From the NCBI GenBank assembly GCA_021234155.1, contig JAJEKV010000590.1:1-64000 (forward strand): a DNA stretch of 64,000 nt. The letters run 5' to 3'. Below are positions 1 to 10,257 of the stretch, one piece after another. This DNA comes from Isoetes taiwanensis (Eukaryota > Streptophyta > Lycopodiopsida > Isoetales > Isoetaceae). The notes below the pieces were generated by a model. The model did no database searches. It was given only the letters and a program-made list of their open reading frames with translations, and had not been told where the DNA came from. Position 1 is the first letter of the stretch, and the number at the start of each line of letters is the position of its first letter. A program made the position numbers and the translations under genes.

Positions 1-260
1 TTTTAAAAGATCAATTATGGAATCAACCAAGTTATATTGGCATTCGGTTTCCCTATTGTGTCTAGTACAAAGCTGGAAAAGCTTTCCTATGTTTCCACAA
101 TATGAAAAGTGATTGATTGATATGTTTTCGCCAAGTAAAACCAATACCTTGTTTGAGATCGTGGAAGAAATCAAGATAATACAATTGCTTATGGGCATTA
201 TCATAAGAAATGTAAAAGTTTAAAAGCGATTAAATTGACACATTATACACAATTGTTACA

Positions 261-330
261 TGGCTTTGGGACTTGAACAGGAGACCTTGGTGTGTTAGGC
301 GGATGTGATAACCAACTACACCACAAAACC
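261..330 (-). pseudogene. tRNA-Val(AAC) pseudogene
   Basis: 70 nt; the T-arm side of the acceptor has lost bases and the anticodon stem is mispaired, though the AAC loop is readable. Variant-class unit. Confidence 0.75.
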
Positions 331-475
331 ATATTGAGTAAAGACATTCTTCTACCTCAATTGGAGAATAGGCCAATGTGTTCAAGACAAAACCCGGCAA
401 TTCGGTACCATTATGCCAAATTGAGCTGCTCTCATGATATATGTCAAGAGTATTAGCTGTTTTTACTTATGCAAT

Positions 476-544
476 GGTTTTGTGGTGTAGTTGGCTATCC
501 GTCGAGTCTCACACACTTGAAGGTCTCAGTTCAATACAAAACCA
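476..544 (+). pseudogene. tRNA-Val(CAC) pseudogene
   Basis: 69 nt. The 5' half with the A box is intact; the anticodon stem and T arm carry indels. Confidence 0.75.
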
Positions 545-867
545 ATTTAAATTTAGTTGATTCAATAATTAAGAATATGCAAATAATTCTTTACGAAATT
601 ACTCGGTTTTAAAAGATCAATTATGGAATCCAACCAAGTTATATTGGCATTTCGGTTTCCCTATTGTGTCTAGTACAAGCTGGAAAAGCTTTCCTATGTT
701 TCCACAATATGAAAAGTGATTGATTGATATGTTTTTGCCAAGTAAAACCAATACCTTGTTTGAGATCGTGGAAGAAATCAAGATAATACAATTGCTTATG
801 GGCATTATCATAAGAAATGTAAAAGTTTAAAAGCGATTAAATTGACACATTATACACAATTGTTACA

Positions 868-941
868 TGGCTTTGCCCGGACTTGAACCGGAGACCTTCA
901 GTGTGTTAGACTGATGTGATAACCAACTACACCACAAAACC
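868..941 (-). tRNA. tRNA-Val(AAC)
   Basis: 74 nt with A73. The anticodon loop CTAACAC sits on a paired TCAGT/ACTGA stem, and the T arm pairs CCGG with CCGG around a TTCAAGT loop. A box TGGTGTAGTTGG and B box GGTTCAAGTCC are intact, and CAA lies just upstream. One G-to-A change precedes the anticodon stem. Confidence 0.9.
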
Positions 942-1087
942 ATATTGAGTAAAGACATTCTTCTACCTCAATTGGAGAATAGGCCAATGTGTTCAAGACA
1001 AAACCCGGCAATTCCGGTACCATTATCGCCAAATTGAGTTGCTCTCATGATATATGTCAAAGTATTAGCTGTTTTTACTTATGCAAT

Positions 1088-1162
1088 GGTTTTGTGGTGT
1101 AGTTGGCTATCGTCAGTCTCACACACACTTGAAGGTCTCTAGTTCAAATCTGGGCAAAACCA
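1088..1162 (+). pseudogene. tRNA-Val(CAC) pseudogene
   Basis: 75 nt; the D-arm end lacks two bases and the anticodon arm has an extra CA, so the stem does not close normally. Confidence 0.75.
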
Positions 1163-1500
1163 ATTCAAATTTTTGAGTTGATTCAATAATTAAGAATATG
1201 CAAATAATTCTTTTCTGAAATTACAATTTTCGGTTTTAAAAGATCAATTATGGAATCCAACCAAGTTATATTGGCATTCCAGTTCCCCTATTGTGTCTAA
1301 TACAAACTGGAAAAGCTTTCCTATGTTTCCACAATATGAAAAGTGATTGATTGATATGTTTTTGCGCCAAGTATAAACCAATACCTTGTTTGAGATCGTG
1401 GAAGAAATCAAGATAATACAATTGCTTATGGGCATTATCATAAGAAATGTAAAAGTTTAAAAGCAATTAAATTGACACATTATACACAATAATTGTTACA

Positions 1501-1574
1501 TGGCTTTGCCCGGACTTGAACCGGAGACCTTCAATGTGTTAGACAGACGTGATAACCAACTACACCACAAAACC
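1501..1574 (-). tRNA. tRNA-Val(AAC), one stem mismatch
   Basis: 74 nt, anticodon AAC, acceptor and T arm intact. The anticodon stem has a T-T mismatch at pair 29-41 and a G-T at 30-40. Confidence 0.75.
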
Positions 1575-1710
1575 ATATTGAGTAAAGACATTCTTCTATT
1601 CTTCTACCTCAATTGGAGAATAGGCCAATGTGTTCAAGACAAAACCCAGCAATTTCAGTACCATTATGCGCCAAATTGTCAAGAGTATTAGCTGTTTTTA
1701 CTTATGCAAT

Positions 1711-1784
1711 GGTTTTGTGGTGTAGTTGGCTATCACGTCAGTCTCACACCTTTGAAGGTCTCGGTTCAAATCTGGGCAAAACCA
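1711..1784 (+). pseudogene. tRNA-Val(CAC) pseudogene
   Basis: 74 nt, but the 3' side of the anticodon stem is rewritten and the T stem is short. A box intact. Confidence 0.7.
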
Positions 1785-2019
1785 ATTTAAATTTAGTTGA
1801 TTCAATAATAATTAAGAATATTCAAATAATTCTTTCTGAAATTACTCAGTTTTAAAAGATCAATTGTGGAATCCAAGCAAGTTATATTGGCATTCCAGTG
1901 ATTGATTGATATGTTTTTGCGCCAAGTAACAACCAATACGTTGTTTCAGATCGTGGAAGAAATCAAGATAATACAATAACAATTGCTTATGGGCATTATC
2001 ATAAGAAATGTAAAAGTTT

Positions 2020-2023
2020 AAAA
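2020..2023 (-). terminator. Nearest T-run downstream of tRNA-Val(AAC)
   Basis: TTTT on the minus strand, about 36 nt past the 3' end of the 2059-2132 gene and the first run of four or more T. It recurs at this spacing in most units. That is far for a normal Pol III terminator, so transcripts would carry a long trailer. Confidence 0.4.
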
Positions 2024-2058
2024 GCGATTAAATTGACACATTATACGCAATTGTTACA

Positions 2059-2132
2059 TGGCTTTGCCCGGACTTGAACCGGAGACCTTCAGTGTGTTAG
2101 ACTGACGTGATAACCAACTACACCACAAAACC
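2059..2132 (-). tRNA. tRNA-Val(AAC), consensus copy
   Basis: 74 nt and fully paired: acceptor GGTTTTG/CAAAGCC with one G-T, anticodon stem TCAGT/ACTGA with loop CTAACAC, and T stem with CCGG/CCGG. It matches the family consensus of the right arm base for base (31542-31615). From memory it closely resembles plant tRNA-Val(AAC). CAA precedes G1. Confidence 0.96.
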
Positions 2133-2281
2133 ATATTGAGTAAAGACATTCTTCTACCTCAATTGGAGAATAGGCCAATGTGTTCAAGACAAAACCCAGC
2201 AATTTCAGTACCATTATGCGCCAAATTCGAGTTGCTCTCATGATATATGTCAAGTGTATTAGCTGTTTTTACTTATGCAAT
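2133..2281. promoter_or_regulatory. Divergent spacer between tRNA-Val(AAC) and tRNA-Val(CAC)
   Basis: 149 bp separate the two 5' ends; this is the representative clean copy. On the plus side CAA lies at -4 to -2 (2278-2280) and a TATAT-like stretch about 36 bp upstream of G1 (2244-2248). On the minus side CAA also lies within 5 bp of G1, but I see no TATA-like box. Plant tRNA genes commonly use CAA near the start site and a TATA-like region near -30. Transcription of these copies is inferred, not shown. Confidence 0.5.
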
Positions 2282-2355
2282 GGTTTTGTGGTGTAGTTGG
2301 CTATCACGTCAGTCTCACACACTGAAGCTCTCCAGTTCAAATCTCGGCAAAACCA
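2282..2355 (+). tRNA. tRNA-Val(CAC), one T-stem mismatch
   Basis: 74 nt, anticodon loop CTCACAC on an intact stem. One C-C mismatch in the T stem and one change in the variable region; A and B boxes intact. Confidence 0.8.
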
Positions 2356-2648
2356 ATTCAAATTTAGTTGATTCAATAATAATTAAGAATATGCAAATAA
2401 TTCTTTCTGAAATTCCACAGTTTTAAAAGATCAATTGTGGAATCCAACCAAGTTATATTGGCATAGCTTTCCTATGTTTCCACAATATGAAAAGTGATTG
2501 ATTGATATGTTTTTGCGCCAAGTAAAAACCAATACGTTGTTTGAGATCGTGGAAGAAATCAAGATAATACCATTGCTTATGGGCATTATCATAAGAAATG
2601 TAAAAGCTTAAAAGCGATTAAATTGACACATTATACACAATTGTTACA

Positions 2649-2722
2649 TGGCTTTGCGGGACTTGAAGCAGGAGACCTTCGGTGTGTTAGGCGGATGTGA
2701 TAACCAACTACACCACAAAACC
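2649..2722 (-). pseudogene. tRNA-Val(AAC) pseudogene
   Basis: 74 nt, but the anticodon stem has two mismatches and the T stem does not pair. Variant-class unit. Confidence 0.75.
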
Positions 2723-2845
2723 ATATTGAGTAAAGACATTCTTCTACCTCAATTGGAGAATAGGCCAATGTGTTCAAGACAACGCCAAATTCGAGCTGCT
2801 CTCATGATATATGTCAAGAGTATTAGTTGTTTTTACTTATGCAAT

Positions 2846-2919
2846 GGTTTTGTGGTGTAGTTGGCTATCACGTCAGTCTCACACACTGAAGGTCTCCAGT
2901 TCAAATCTGGGCAAAACCA
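2846..2919 (+). tRNA. tRNA-Val(CAC), consensus copy
   Basis: 74 nt and fully paired: acceptor GGTTTTG/CAAAACC without wobble, anticodon stem TCAGT/ACTGA with loop CTCACAC, T stem CCAG/CTGG. Identical to 13396-13469. The body is nearly that of the AAC copies, with paired changes in the T stem. Confidence 0.95.
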
Positions 2920-3189
2920 ATTCAAATTTAGTTGATTCAATAATAATTAAGAATATGCAAATAATTCTTTCTGAAATTACTCAGTTTTAAAAGATCAAAT
3001 TGTGTCTAGTACAAACTGGAAAATGCTTTCCTATGTGATTGATTGATATGTTTTTGCGCCAAGTAAAAACCAATATCGTGTTTGAGATCGTGGAAGAAAT
3101 CAAGATAATACAATTGCTTATGGGCATTATCATAAGAAATGTAAAAGTTTAAAAGCGATTAACTTGACACATTATACACAATTGTTACA

Positions 3190-3263
3190 TGGCTTTGCGG
3201 GACTTGAACAGGAGACCTTCGGTGTGTTAGGACCGGCGTGATAACCAACTACACCACAAAACC
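3190..3263 (-). pseudogene. tRNA-Val(AAC) pseudogene
   Basis: 74 nt; anticodon stem and T stem disrupted; AAC loop readable. Confidence 0.75.
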
Positions 3264-3411
3264 ATATTGAGTAAAGACATTCTTCTACCTCAATTGGAGA
3301 ATAGACCAATGTGTTCAAGACAAAACCCCGGCAATTCGGTACCATTATCGCCAAATTGAGTTGCTCTCATGATATATGTCAAGAGTATTATTTTGTTTTT
3401 ACTTTTGCAAT

Positions 3412-3483
3412 GGTTTTGTGGTGTAGTTGGCTATCGTCAGTCTCACACACTGAAGGTCTCCAGTTCAAATCTGGGCAAAACCA
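3412..3483 (+). tRNA. tRNA-Val(CAC), 2-nt deletion at D/anticodon junction
   Basis: 72 nt; all stems except the 3' strand of the D stem match the consensus. Two bases (AC) are missing between the D stem and the anticodon stem, so function is doubtful. Confidence 0.6.
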
Positions 3484-3807
3484 ATTCAAATTTAGTTGAT
3501 TCAATAATAATTAAGAATATGCAAATAATTCTTTACGAAATTACTCGGTTTTAAAAGATCAATTATGGAATCAACCAAGTTATATTGGCATTCGGTTCCC
3601 TATTGTGTCTAGTACAAGCTGGAAAAGCTTTCCTATGTTTCCACAATATGAAAAGTGATTGATTGATATGTTTTTTGCCAAGTAAAACCAATACCTTGTT
3701 TGAGATCGTGGAAGAAATCAAGATAATACAATTGCTTATGGGCATTATCATAAGAAATGTAAAAGTTTAAAAGCGATTAAATTGACACATTATACACAAT
3801 TGTTACA

Positions 3808-3882
3808 TGGCTTTGCCCGGGACTTGAACAGGAGACCTCGGTGTGTTGTTAGGGATGTGATAACCAACTACACCACAAAACC
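3808..3882 (-). pseudogene. tRNA-Val(AAC) pseudogene
   Basis: 75 nt with an insertion in the anticodon arm and a broken T arm. Confidence 0.7.
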
Positions 3883-4017
3883 ATATTGAGTAAAGACATT
3901 CTTCTACCTCAATTGGAGAATAGGCCAATGTGTTCAAGACAAAACCCGGCAATTCATTGCAATTCCTTGGCCATCATGATATATGTCAAGAATTATTAGC
4001 TTTTTTACTTATGCAAT

Positions 4018-4114
4018 GGTTTTATGGTGTAGTTGGCTATCACGTCTAGAGTCTCAAAGCTTTCTATGTTTTACAATATGAAACCTTTGTCTCGGTTCAA
4101 ATGGGGCAAAACCA
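4018..4114 (+). pseudogene. tRNA-Val(CAC) remnant with spacer sequence inside
   Basis: The 5' half of the tRNA is followed by about 30 bp that belong to the long spacer (an AAGCTTT...ACAATATGAAA segment) before the T arm resumes. This looks like a blended copy rather than an ordinary insertion. Confidence 0.6.
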
Positions 4115-4440
4115 ATTCAAATTTAGTTGATTCAATAATAATTAAGAATATGCAAATAATTCTTTATGAAATTACTCTTTTAAAAGATCAATTTATGGAA
4201 TCCAACCAAAAAGTTATATTGGCATTTATGGTTCCCTATTGTGATTTTGATAACAATTGGAAAAGCTTTCCTATGTTTCCACAAATATGAATGGGTTTTA
4301 TATGTTTTTTCAAGTGTAAAACCAATACCTTGTTTGAGATCGTGGAAGAAATCAAGATAATACAATTGCTTATGGGCATTATCATAAGAAATGATGAAAA
4401 TTTTTAAAAGCGATTAAATTGACACATTATCAATTTTTGT

Positions 4441-4531
4441 GTAGGCCTTGTAATTACTTTTCTTTGTTTGTAGGAGACTTATTAATGTGTTAAAATCTAA
4501 ACATCTTGATAACCAACTACACCAAAAAACC
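4441..4531 (-). pseudogene. tRNA-Val(AAC) remnant
   Basis: Only the acceptor and D-arm part (about 4508-4531) is clear; the rest is rewritten. Confidence 0.55.
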
Positions 4532-4680
4532 ATATTGAATAAAGACATTGTTCTATCTCAATTGGAGAATAGGCCAATGTGTCCAAGACAAAACCCAGCA
4601 ATTCCAGTACCATTATGCACCAAATTCGAGCTGCTCTCATGATATATGTCAAGAGTATTAGCTGTTTTTACTTATACAAT

Positions 4681-4754
4681 GGTTTTGTGGTGTAGTTGGC
4701 TATCATGTCAGTCTCACACACTGAAGGTCTCCAGTTCAAATCTGGGCGAAACCA
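4681..4754 (+). tRNA. tRNA-Val(CAC)
   Basis: 74 nt, fully foldable, anticodon CAC; one acceptor G-T pair and one C-to-T change before the anticodon stem. Confidence 0.9.
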
Positions 4755-5067
4755 ATTTAAATTTAGTTGATTCAGTAATTAAGAATATGCAAATAATTCT
4801 TTCTGAAATTACTCAGTTTTAAAAGATCAATTATGGAATCCAACCAAGTTATATTGGCATTCCAGTTTCCCTATTGTGTCTAGTACAAACTGGAAAAGCT
4901 TTCCTATGTTTCCACAATATGAAAAGTGATTGATTGATATGTTTTTGTGCCAAGTAAAAACCTACCTTGTTTGAGATCGTGGAAGAAATCAAGATAATAC
5001 AATTCCTTATGAGCATTATCATAAGAAATGTAAAAGTTTAAAAGCGATTAAATTGACACATTATACA

Positions 5068-5139
5068 TGGCTTTGCCCGGACTTGACCAGGGACCTTCAG
5101 TGTGTAGATTGACGTGATAACCAACTACACCACAAAACC
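5068..5139 (-). pseudogene. tRNA-Val(AAC) pseudogene
   Basis: 72 nt; bases are missing in the anticodon loop region and the T loop, and the array sequence 3' of it is also shortened. Confidence 0.7.
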
Positions 5140-5288
5140 ATATTGAGTAAAGACATTCGCCTATCTCAATTGGAGAATAGGCCAATGTGTTGAAGACAAA
5201 ACCCAGCAATTTCAGTACCATTATGCGCCAAATTCGAGTTGCTCTCATGATATATATCAAGAGTATTAGCTGTTTTTACTTTTGCAAT

Positions 5289-5362
5289 GGTTTTGTGGTG
5301 TAGTTGGCTATCACGTCAGTCTCATACACTGAAGGTCTCCAGTTCAAATCTGGGCAAAACCA
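5289..5362 (+). tRNA. Val-type tRNA body with anticodon CAT
   Basis: 74 nt with all stems intact, but the anticodon loop is CTCATAC: a C-to-T change at position 36 converts CAC (Val) to CAT (Met). The body remains that of the valine copies, so charging is uncertain. Confidence 0.8.
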
Positions 5363-5676
5363 ATTCAAATTTAGTTGATTCAATAATAATTAAGAATATG
5401 CAAATAATTCTTTCTGAAATTACTCAGTTTTAAAAGATCAATTATGGAATCCAACCAAGTTATATTGGCATTCCAGTTCCCTATTGTGTCTAGTACAAAC
5501 TGGAAAAGCTTTTCTATGTTTCCACAATATGAAAAGTGATTGATTGATATGTTTTTGCGCCAAGTAAAAACCAATACCTTGTTTGAGATCGTGGAAGAAA
5601 TCAAGATAATACAATTGCATAAGAAATGTAAAAGTTTAAAAGCGATTAAATTGACACATTATACACAATTGTTACA

Positions 5677-5744
5677 TGGCTTTGCCCGGACTTGAACCGG
5701 AGACCTTCAGTGTGTTAGACAGAGGTGATAACCAAGTACACCAC
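5677..5744 (-). pseudogene. tRNA-Val(AAC), 5' acceptor strand deleted
   Basis: The T and anticodon arms are good, but the 5' acceptor strand and leader are deleted (CCAC runs directly into TTGAGTAAAG). The copy at 6857-6924 has the same deletion. Confidence 0.8.
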
Positions 5745-5890
5745 TTGAGTAAAGACATTCTTCTACCTCAATTGGAGAATAGGCCAATGTGTTCAAGACA
5801 AAACCCAGCAATTCCAGTACCATTATGCGCCAAATTCGAGCTGCTCTCATGATATATGTCAAGAGTATTAGCTGTTTTTACTTATGCAAT

Positions 5891-5962
5891 GGTTTTGTGG
5901 TGTAGTTGGCTATCACGTCAGTCTCACACCTTGAAGGTCTCGGTTCAAATCAGGCAAAACCA
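5891..5962 (+). pseudogene. tRNA-Val(CAC) pseudogene
   Basis: 72 nt; anticodon-stem and T-stem indels; A box intact. Confidence 0.7.
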
Positions 5963-6288
5963 ATTTAAATTTAGTTGATTCAGTAATTAAGAATATGCAA
6001 ATAATTCTTTCTGAAATTACTCAGTTTTAAAAGATCAATTATGGAATCCAACCAAGTTATATTGGCATTCCAGTTTCCCTATTGTGTCTAATACAAACTG
6101 GAAAAGCTTTCCTATGTTTCCACAATATGAAAAGTGATTGATTGATATGTTTTTGCGTGAAGTAAAAACCAATACCTTGTTTGAGATCGTGGAAGAAATC
6201 AAGATAATACAATTGCTTATGGGCATTATCATAAGAAAAGTAAAAGTTTAAAAGCGATTAAATTGACACATTATACACAATTGTTACA

Positions 6289-6362
6289 TGGCTTTGCCCA
6301 GACTTGAACCGGAGACCTTCAGTGTGTTAGACTGACGTGATAACCAACTACACCACAAAACC
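6289..6362 (-). tRNA. tRNA-Val(AAC)
   Basis: 74 nt, fully foldable, anticodon AAC, one G-T pair in the T stem, intact A and B boxes, CAA-type leader. Confidence 0.9.
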
Positions 6363-6513
6363 ATATTAAGTAAAGATATTCTCCTACCTCAATTGGAGAA
6401 TAGGCCAATGTGTTCAAGACAAAACCCAGCAATTCCAGTACCATTATGCGCCAAATTCGAGTTGCTCTCATGATATATGTCAAAGAGTATCCCTTTGTTT
6501 TTACTTTTGCAAT

Positions 6514-6586
6514 GGTTTTGTGGTGTAGTTGGCTATCACGTCGAGTCTCACACTTTGAAGGTCTCGGTTCAAATCAGGCAAAACCA
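6514..6586 (+). pseudogene. tRNA-Val(CAC) pseudogene
   Basis: 73 nt; anticodon arm and T arm altered by small indels. Confidence 0.7.
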
Positions 6587-6856
6587 ATTCAAATTTAGTT
6601 GATTCAATAATAATTAAGAATATGCAAATAATTCTTTCTGAAATTACTCAGTTTTAAAAGATCAAATTGTGTCTAGTACAAACTGGAAAATGCTTTCCTA
6701 TGTGATTGATTGATATGTTTTTGCGCCAAGTAAAAACCAATACCTTGTTTGAGATTGTGGAAGAAATCAAGATAATACAATTGCTTATGGGCATTATCAT
6801 AAGAAATGTAAAAGTTTAAAAGCGATTAAATTGACACATTATACACAATTGTTACA

Positions 6857-6924
6857 TGGCTTTGCCTGGACTTGAACCGGAGACCTTCAGTGTGTTAGAC
6901 AGAGGTGATAACCAAGTACACCAC
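6857..6924 (-). pseudogene. tRNA-Val(AAC), 5' acceptor strand deleted
   Basis: Same 5' deletion as 5677-5744, 1180 bp away, which shows the two units share a recent common copy. Confidence 0.8.
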
Positions 6925-7068
6925 TTGAGTAAAGACATTCTTCTACCTCAATTGGAGAATAGGCCAATGTGTTCAAGACAAAACCCAGCCAATTCGGTAC
7001 CATTATCGCCAAATTCCTTTGCTCTCATGATATATGTCAATAGTATTAGCTGTTTTTACTTATGCAAT

Positions 7069-7142
7069 GGTTTTGTGGTGTAGTTGGCTATCACGTCAGT
7101 CTCACACACTGAAGGTCTCCAGTTCAAATCTGGGCGAAACCA
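7069..7142 (+). tRNA. tRNA-Val(CAC)
   Basis: 74 nt, fully foldable, anticodon CAC, one acceptor G-T pair. Confidence 0.9.
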
Positions 7143-7479
7143 ATTTAAATTTAGTTGATTTAGTAATTAAGAATATGCAAATAATTCTTTCTGAAATTAC
7201 TCAGTTTTAAAAGATCAATTATGGAATCCAACCAAGTTATATTGGCATTCGGTTTCCCTATTGTGTCTAGTAAGAGGCATGTTTCCCTTTGGAAAAGCTT
7301 TCCTATGTTTCCACAATATGAAAAGTGATTGATTGATATGTTTTTGCGCCAAGTAAAAACCAATACCTTGTTTGAGATCGTGGAAGAAATCAAGATAATA
7401 CAATTGCTTATGGGCATTATCATAAGAAATGTAAAAGTTTAAAAGCGATTAAATTGACACATTATACACAATTGTTACA

Positions 7480-7549
7480 TGGCTTTGGGACTTGAACAGG
7501 AGACCTTCGGTGTGTTAGGCGGCGTGATAACCAACTACACCACAAAACC
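7480..7549 (-). pseudogene. tRNA-Val(AAC) pseudogene
   Basis: 70 nt; shortened acceptor/T region and mispaired anticodon stem. Confidence 0.7.
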
Positions 7550-7704
7550 ATATTGAGTAAAGACATTCTTCTACCTCAATTGGAGAATAGGCCAATGTGT
7601 TCAAGACAAAACCCAGCAATTCTCTTCTTTTTTACCATTATCGCCAAATTCGAGTTGCTCTCATGATATATGTCAAGAGTATTATTTGTTTTTACTTTTG
7701 CAAT

Positions 7705-7774
7705 GGTTTTGTGGTGTAGTTGGCTATCACGTCGGTCTGTTTTTGAAGGTCTCGTTCAAATCTGGGCAAAACCA
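7705..7774 (+). pseudogene. tRNA-Val pseudogene
   Basis: 70 nt; the anticodon loop is lost (GTCTGTTTTTG in its place) and the T stem is short. Confidence 0.7.
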
Positions 7775-8108
7775 ATTTCAAATTTAGTTGATTCAATAAT
7801 AATTAAGAATATGCAAATAATTCTTTCTGAAATTACTTTAGTTTTAAAAGATCAATTATGGAATCCAACCAAGTTATATTGGCATTCGGTTTCCCTATTG
7901 TGTCTAGTACAAAGCTGGAAAAGCTTTCCTATGTTTCCACAATATGAAAAGTGATTGATTGATATGTTTTTTCGCCAATCAAAAAAACCAATACCTTGTT
8001 TGAGATCGTGGAAGAAATCAAGATAATACAATTGCTTTATGGGCATTATCATAAGAAATGTAAAAGTTTAAAAGCGATTAAATTGACACATTATACACAA
8101 TTGTTACA

Positions 8109-8181
8109 TGGCTTTTTTGGGACTTGAAGCAGGAGACCTTGATGTGTTGGCGGATGTGATAACCAACTACACCACAAAACC
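8109..8181 (-). pseudogene. tRNA-Val(AAC) pseudogene
   Basis: 73 nt; acceptor 3' strand reads as a T-run and the anticodon stem is broken. Confidence 0.7.
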
Positions 8182-8328
8182 ATATTGAGTAAAGACATTC
8201 TTCTACTCAATTGGAGAATAGGCCAATGTGTTCAAGACAAAACCCGGCAATTCTTTACCATTATCGCCAAATTGAGCTGCTCTCATGATATATGTCAAGA
8301 GTATTAGTTGTTGTTTTACTTATGCAAT

Positions 8329-8400
8329 GGTTTTGTGGTGTAGTTGGCTATCATGTCGGTCTCACACTTGAAGGTCTCGGTTCAAATCTGGGCAAAACCA
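8329..8400 (+). pseudogene. tRNA-Val(CAC) pseudogene
   Basis: 72 nt; CAC loop readable, but stems carry CAG-to-CGG changes and a 2-nt loss. Confidence 0.7.
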
Positions 8401-8722
8401 ATTTAAATTTAGTTGATTTAATAATTAAGAATATGCAAATAATTCTTTCGAAATTACTTCGGTTTAAAAGATCAATTATGGAATCCAACCAAGTTATATT
8501 GGCATTCGGTTTCCCTATTGTGTCTAGTACAAGCTGGAAAAGCTTTCCTATGTTTCCACAATATGAAAAGTGATTGATTGATATGTTTTTCGCCAAGTAA
8601 AACCAATACCTTGTTTGAGATCGTGGAAGAAATCAAGATAATACAATTGCTTATGGGCATTATCATAAGAAATGTAAAAGTTTAAAAGCGATTAAATTGA
8701 CACATTATACACAATTGTTACA

Positions 8723-8795
8723 TGGCTTTGCGGGACTTGAACAGGAGACCTTCGGTGTGTTAGGCGGATGTGATAACCAACTACACCACAAAACC
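8723..8795 (-). pseudogene. tRNA-Val(AAC) pseudogene
   Basis: 73 nt; same variant-class stem changes as 2649-2722. Confidence 0.7.
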
Positions 8796-8943
8796 ATATT
8801 GAGTAAAGACATTCTTCTACCTCAATTGGAGAATAGGCCAATGTGTTCAAGACAAAACCCAACAATTCGGTACCATTATCGCCAAATTTGAGTTGCTCTC
8901 ATGATATATGTCAAAGTATTATTAGTTGTTTTACTTATGCAAT

Positions 8944-9014
8944 GGTTTTGTGGTGTAGTTGGCTATCGTCGGTCTCACACTTGAAGGTCTCAAGTTCAAA
9001 TCTGGGCAAAACCA
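8944..9014 (+). pseudogene. tRNA-Val(CAC) pseudogene
   Basis: 71 nt; deletions in the D/anticodon junction and anticodon arm. Confidence 0.7.
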
Positions 9015-9337
9015 ATTTAAATTTAGTTGATTTAATAATTAAGAATATGCAAATAATTCTTTTTGAAATTACTCAGTTTTAAAAGATCAATTATGGAATC
9101 AACCAAGTTATATTGGCATTCGGTTTCCCTATTGTGTCTAGTACAAAGCTGGAAAACTTTCCTATGTTTCCACAATATGAAAAGTGATTGATTGATATGT
9201 TTTTTCGCCAAGTAAAACCAATACCTTGTTTGAGATCGTGGAAGAAATCAAGATAATACAATTGCTTATGGGCATTATCATAAGAAATGTAAAAGTTTAA
9301 AAGCGATTAAATTGACACATTATACACAATTGTTACA

Positions 9338-9410
9338 TGGCTTTGCCCGGGACTTGAGCAGGAGACCTTGGTGTGTTAGGCGGCGTGATAACCAACTACA
9401 CCACAAAACC
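9338..9410 (-). pseudogene. tRNA-Val(AAC) pseudogene
   Basis: 73 nt; T arm and anticodon stem altered. Confidence 0.7.
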
Positions 9411-9556
9411 ATATTGAGTAAAGACATTCTTCTACCTCAATTGGAGAATAGGCCAATGTGTTCAAGACAAAACCCGGCAATTCGGTACCATTATCGCCAA
9501 ATTTGAGTTGCTCTCATGATATATGTCAAAAGTATTAGTTGTTTTACTTATGCAAT

Positions 9557-9629
9557 GGTTTTGTGGTGTAGTTGGCTATCACGTCGGTCTCACACTTGAA
9601 GGTCTCAAGTTCAAATCTGGGCAAAACCA
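9557..9629 (+). pseudogene. tRNA-Val(CAC) pseudogene
   Basis: 73 nt; only a small loss in the anticodon arm plus stem changes; A and B boxes intact. Confidence 0.7.
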
Positions 9630-9965
9630 ATTCAAATTTAGTTGATTCAATAATTAAGAATATGCAAATAATTCTTTACGAAATTACTTTCGGTTTTAAA
9701 AGATCAATTATGGAATCCAACCAAGTTATATTGGCATTCGGTTTCCCTATTGGTGTCTAGTACAAGCTGGAAAAGCTTTCCTATGTTTCCACAATATGAA
9801 AAAATTGATTGATTGTTTTATGAAATGGGAAAGCCAAGTAAAAACCAATACCTTGTTTGAGATCGTGGAAGAAATCAAAGATAATACAATTGCTTATGGG
9901 CATTATCATAAGAAATGTAAAAGTTTAAAAGCGATTAAATTGACACATTATACACAATTGTTACA

Positions 9966-10036
9966 TGGCTTTTTGGGACTTGAGCAGGAGACCTTGATGT
10001 GTTAGGCGGCGTGATAACCAACTACACCACAAAACC
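9966..10036 (-). pseudogene. tRNA-Val(AAC) pseudogene
   Basis: 71 nt; acceptor and T arm degraded. Confidence 0.7.
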
Positions 10037-10185
10037 ATATTGAGTAAAGACATTCTTCTACCTCAATTGGAGAATAGGCCAATGTGTTCAAGACAAAACC
10101 CGGCAATTCATTACCATTATCGCCAAATTTGAGCTGCTCTCATGATATATGTCAAGAGTAAGAAAGTTGTTTTTACTTATGCAAT

Positions 10186-10257
10186 GGTTTTGTGGTGTAG
10201 TTGGCTATCACGTCGGTCTCACACATCTGAAGGTCTCGGTTCAAATGGGCAAAACCA
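10186..10257 (+). pseudogene. tRNA-Val(CAC) pseudogene
   Basis: 72 nt; CAC loop readable, T stem shortened. Confidence 0.7.
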
